Below, one piece after another: positions 63,503 through 64,000 of a stretch of 64,000 nt of DNA. Source of the stretch: Hyalangium versicolor (GTDB lineage: Bacteria; Myxococcota; Myxococcia; Myxococcales; Myxococcaceae); the NCBI RefSeq assembly GCF_020103695.1, contig NZ_JAHXBF010000023.1, positions 145,585-209,584 on the forward strand. Direction: 5' to 3'. The stretch's first letter is position 1. Every line of letters starts with the position of its first letter. The position numbers and the translations under genes were made by a program. The notes below the pieces were generated by a model that saw nothing but the letters and a program-made list of their open reading frames with translations, did not search any database and was not told the origin of the DNA.

Positions 63503-64000
63503 GTGAACGCGAGACTCCTGTCCCTGGTGGCCCTGGCGTTGACCGGGGCCCTGCTCACGCATTGCCGGCATGGCGCGGAGGGAGGTGGCCCCCCCTCGGC
63601 CTCCCCCTCGATTGAACCGCTCGAGGTGCCCTCGCTGCTCGGGCTTCGAGACAGCCGCCTGGATCAGCTCCAGGTCTCGGCCAACGGCACCCTGCTCTTC
63701 TCCCGGTGGGCACTGCCCGATGCGGCCTTCGACTACCGCGTGGTGCGCCTGCCGGACGGAGCACCGGTGTGGAGCTGGCAAGGCAGCTTCCATAATGATC
63801 TGTGGAAGCTCGCGCTGAGCCCGGATGGAACGGCGGGCTTTGTCTTCCTGCCGGTGGGCCCGGAGGCTCCCTTCATCATCTTCCGGAGCTCTGGTGCTCC
63901 CATTCCGATGACGGATGTGGAGTTCACGGGCGGCGCCTGGGCCAACGGCGGAGGCTGGTTCGGAGGCTCCTCCGGCGCGTACAACGCCGACGGCACTCCG
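63503..64000 (+). CDS. Hypothetical lipoprotein (3' end beyond window)
   Basis: A GTG at 63503, ten bases after the muramidase stop, opens a frame that runs to the right edge (166 residues). The N-terminus VNARLLSLVALALTGALLTHC is a lipoprotein signal with Cys 21. The rest is Gly/Ser/Pro-rich and beta-like (SRLDQLQVSANGTLLFSRW, YRVVRLPDGAPVWSWQG, WKLALSPDGTAGFVFL) and may form a propeller-like fold. It is probably co-transcribed with the muramidase gene and could be its immunity or delivery partner (inference). Family unknown. Confidence 0.75.
   Translation, partial: MNARLLSLVALALTGALLTHCRHGAEGGGPPSASPSIEPLEVPSLLGLRDSRLDQLQVSANGTLLFSRWALPDAAFDYRVVRLPDGAPVWSWQGSFHNDLWKLALSPDGTAGFVFLPVGPEAPFIIFRSSGAPIPMTDVEFTGGAWANGGGWFGGSSGAYNADGTP

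Overview
The window is GC-rich bacterial chromosome with short intergenic gaps. Its gene content fits a myxobacterium of the Cystobacterineae type (Archangium/Cystobacter/Hyalangium-like). Reasons are the Ser/Thr kinases with a membrane-anchored C-terminal tail, a 1.9k-residue kinase/ATPase/histidine-kinase hybrid, many small lipoproteins, TPR-CHAT and DUF4139 proteins, and secreted lytic enzymes. The taxon is an inference from content and composition; no rRNA or other marker gene is present.

1-10 kb: a BASS-type transporter with an N-acyl-D-amino-acid deacylase-like amidohydrolase (cut by the left edge), a small orphan gene, an exported redox/phosphoesterase operon (MauG-like peroxidase, Tat metallophosphoesterase, monoheme cytochrome c), and a MarR - ClC channel - DUF2156 envelope operon. 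10-18 kb: a barrel-like exported protein plus lipoprotein, an M1 aminopeptidase, an overlapping AAA-ATPase/TOPRIM-like pair that looks like a two-gene defence module, and a membrane Ser/Thr kinase. 18-33 kb: mostly metabolic genes, each with a nearby regulator (LysR/SDR, AraC/NmrA-SnoaL, LysR/MDR dehydrogenase), an acyl-CoA carboxyltransferase, a four-gene envelope operon, a GH88-like glycosidase with two copies of a C-terminal domain, and a DsbA-fold isomerase.

33-45 kb: an ECF sigma factor overlapping a gene that fuses an anti-sigma zinc finger, a membrane segment, TPR-like repeats and a CHAT caspase-like protease, followed by a small exported protein. This is the most striking system in the window. 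Next come two tandem DUF4139 proteins, a lipoprotein, a VOC protein with a histone-H1-like tail, a CASTOR/POLLUX-like channel and a discoidin/polysaccharide-lyase-like lipoprotein.

45-55 kb looks accessory. A tRNA T-arm-like hairpin is followed by a small HTH gene whose start codon overlaps a perfect palindrome, the giant hybrid kinase, a DUF4336 protein, two spaced palindromes, an orphan protein ending in an IQ-like motif, and a decayed LytS-LytTR two-component remnant. 55-64 kb: a methyltransferase, an iron-dependent aromatic amino acid hydroxylase, a NodU/CmcH carbamoyltransferase, an orphan ABC substrate-binding lipoprotein, then a divergent DNase II-like nuclease and pesticin-like muramidase that could act on prey DNA and cell wall. 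The right edge cuts a lipoprotein gene.

Four intergenic copies of one hairpin-forming repeat (near 1.77, 16.11, 24.70 and 41.92 kb) indicate a dispersed repeat family. No CRISPR array, complete tRNA, rRNA or intact transposase was seen.
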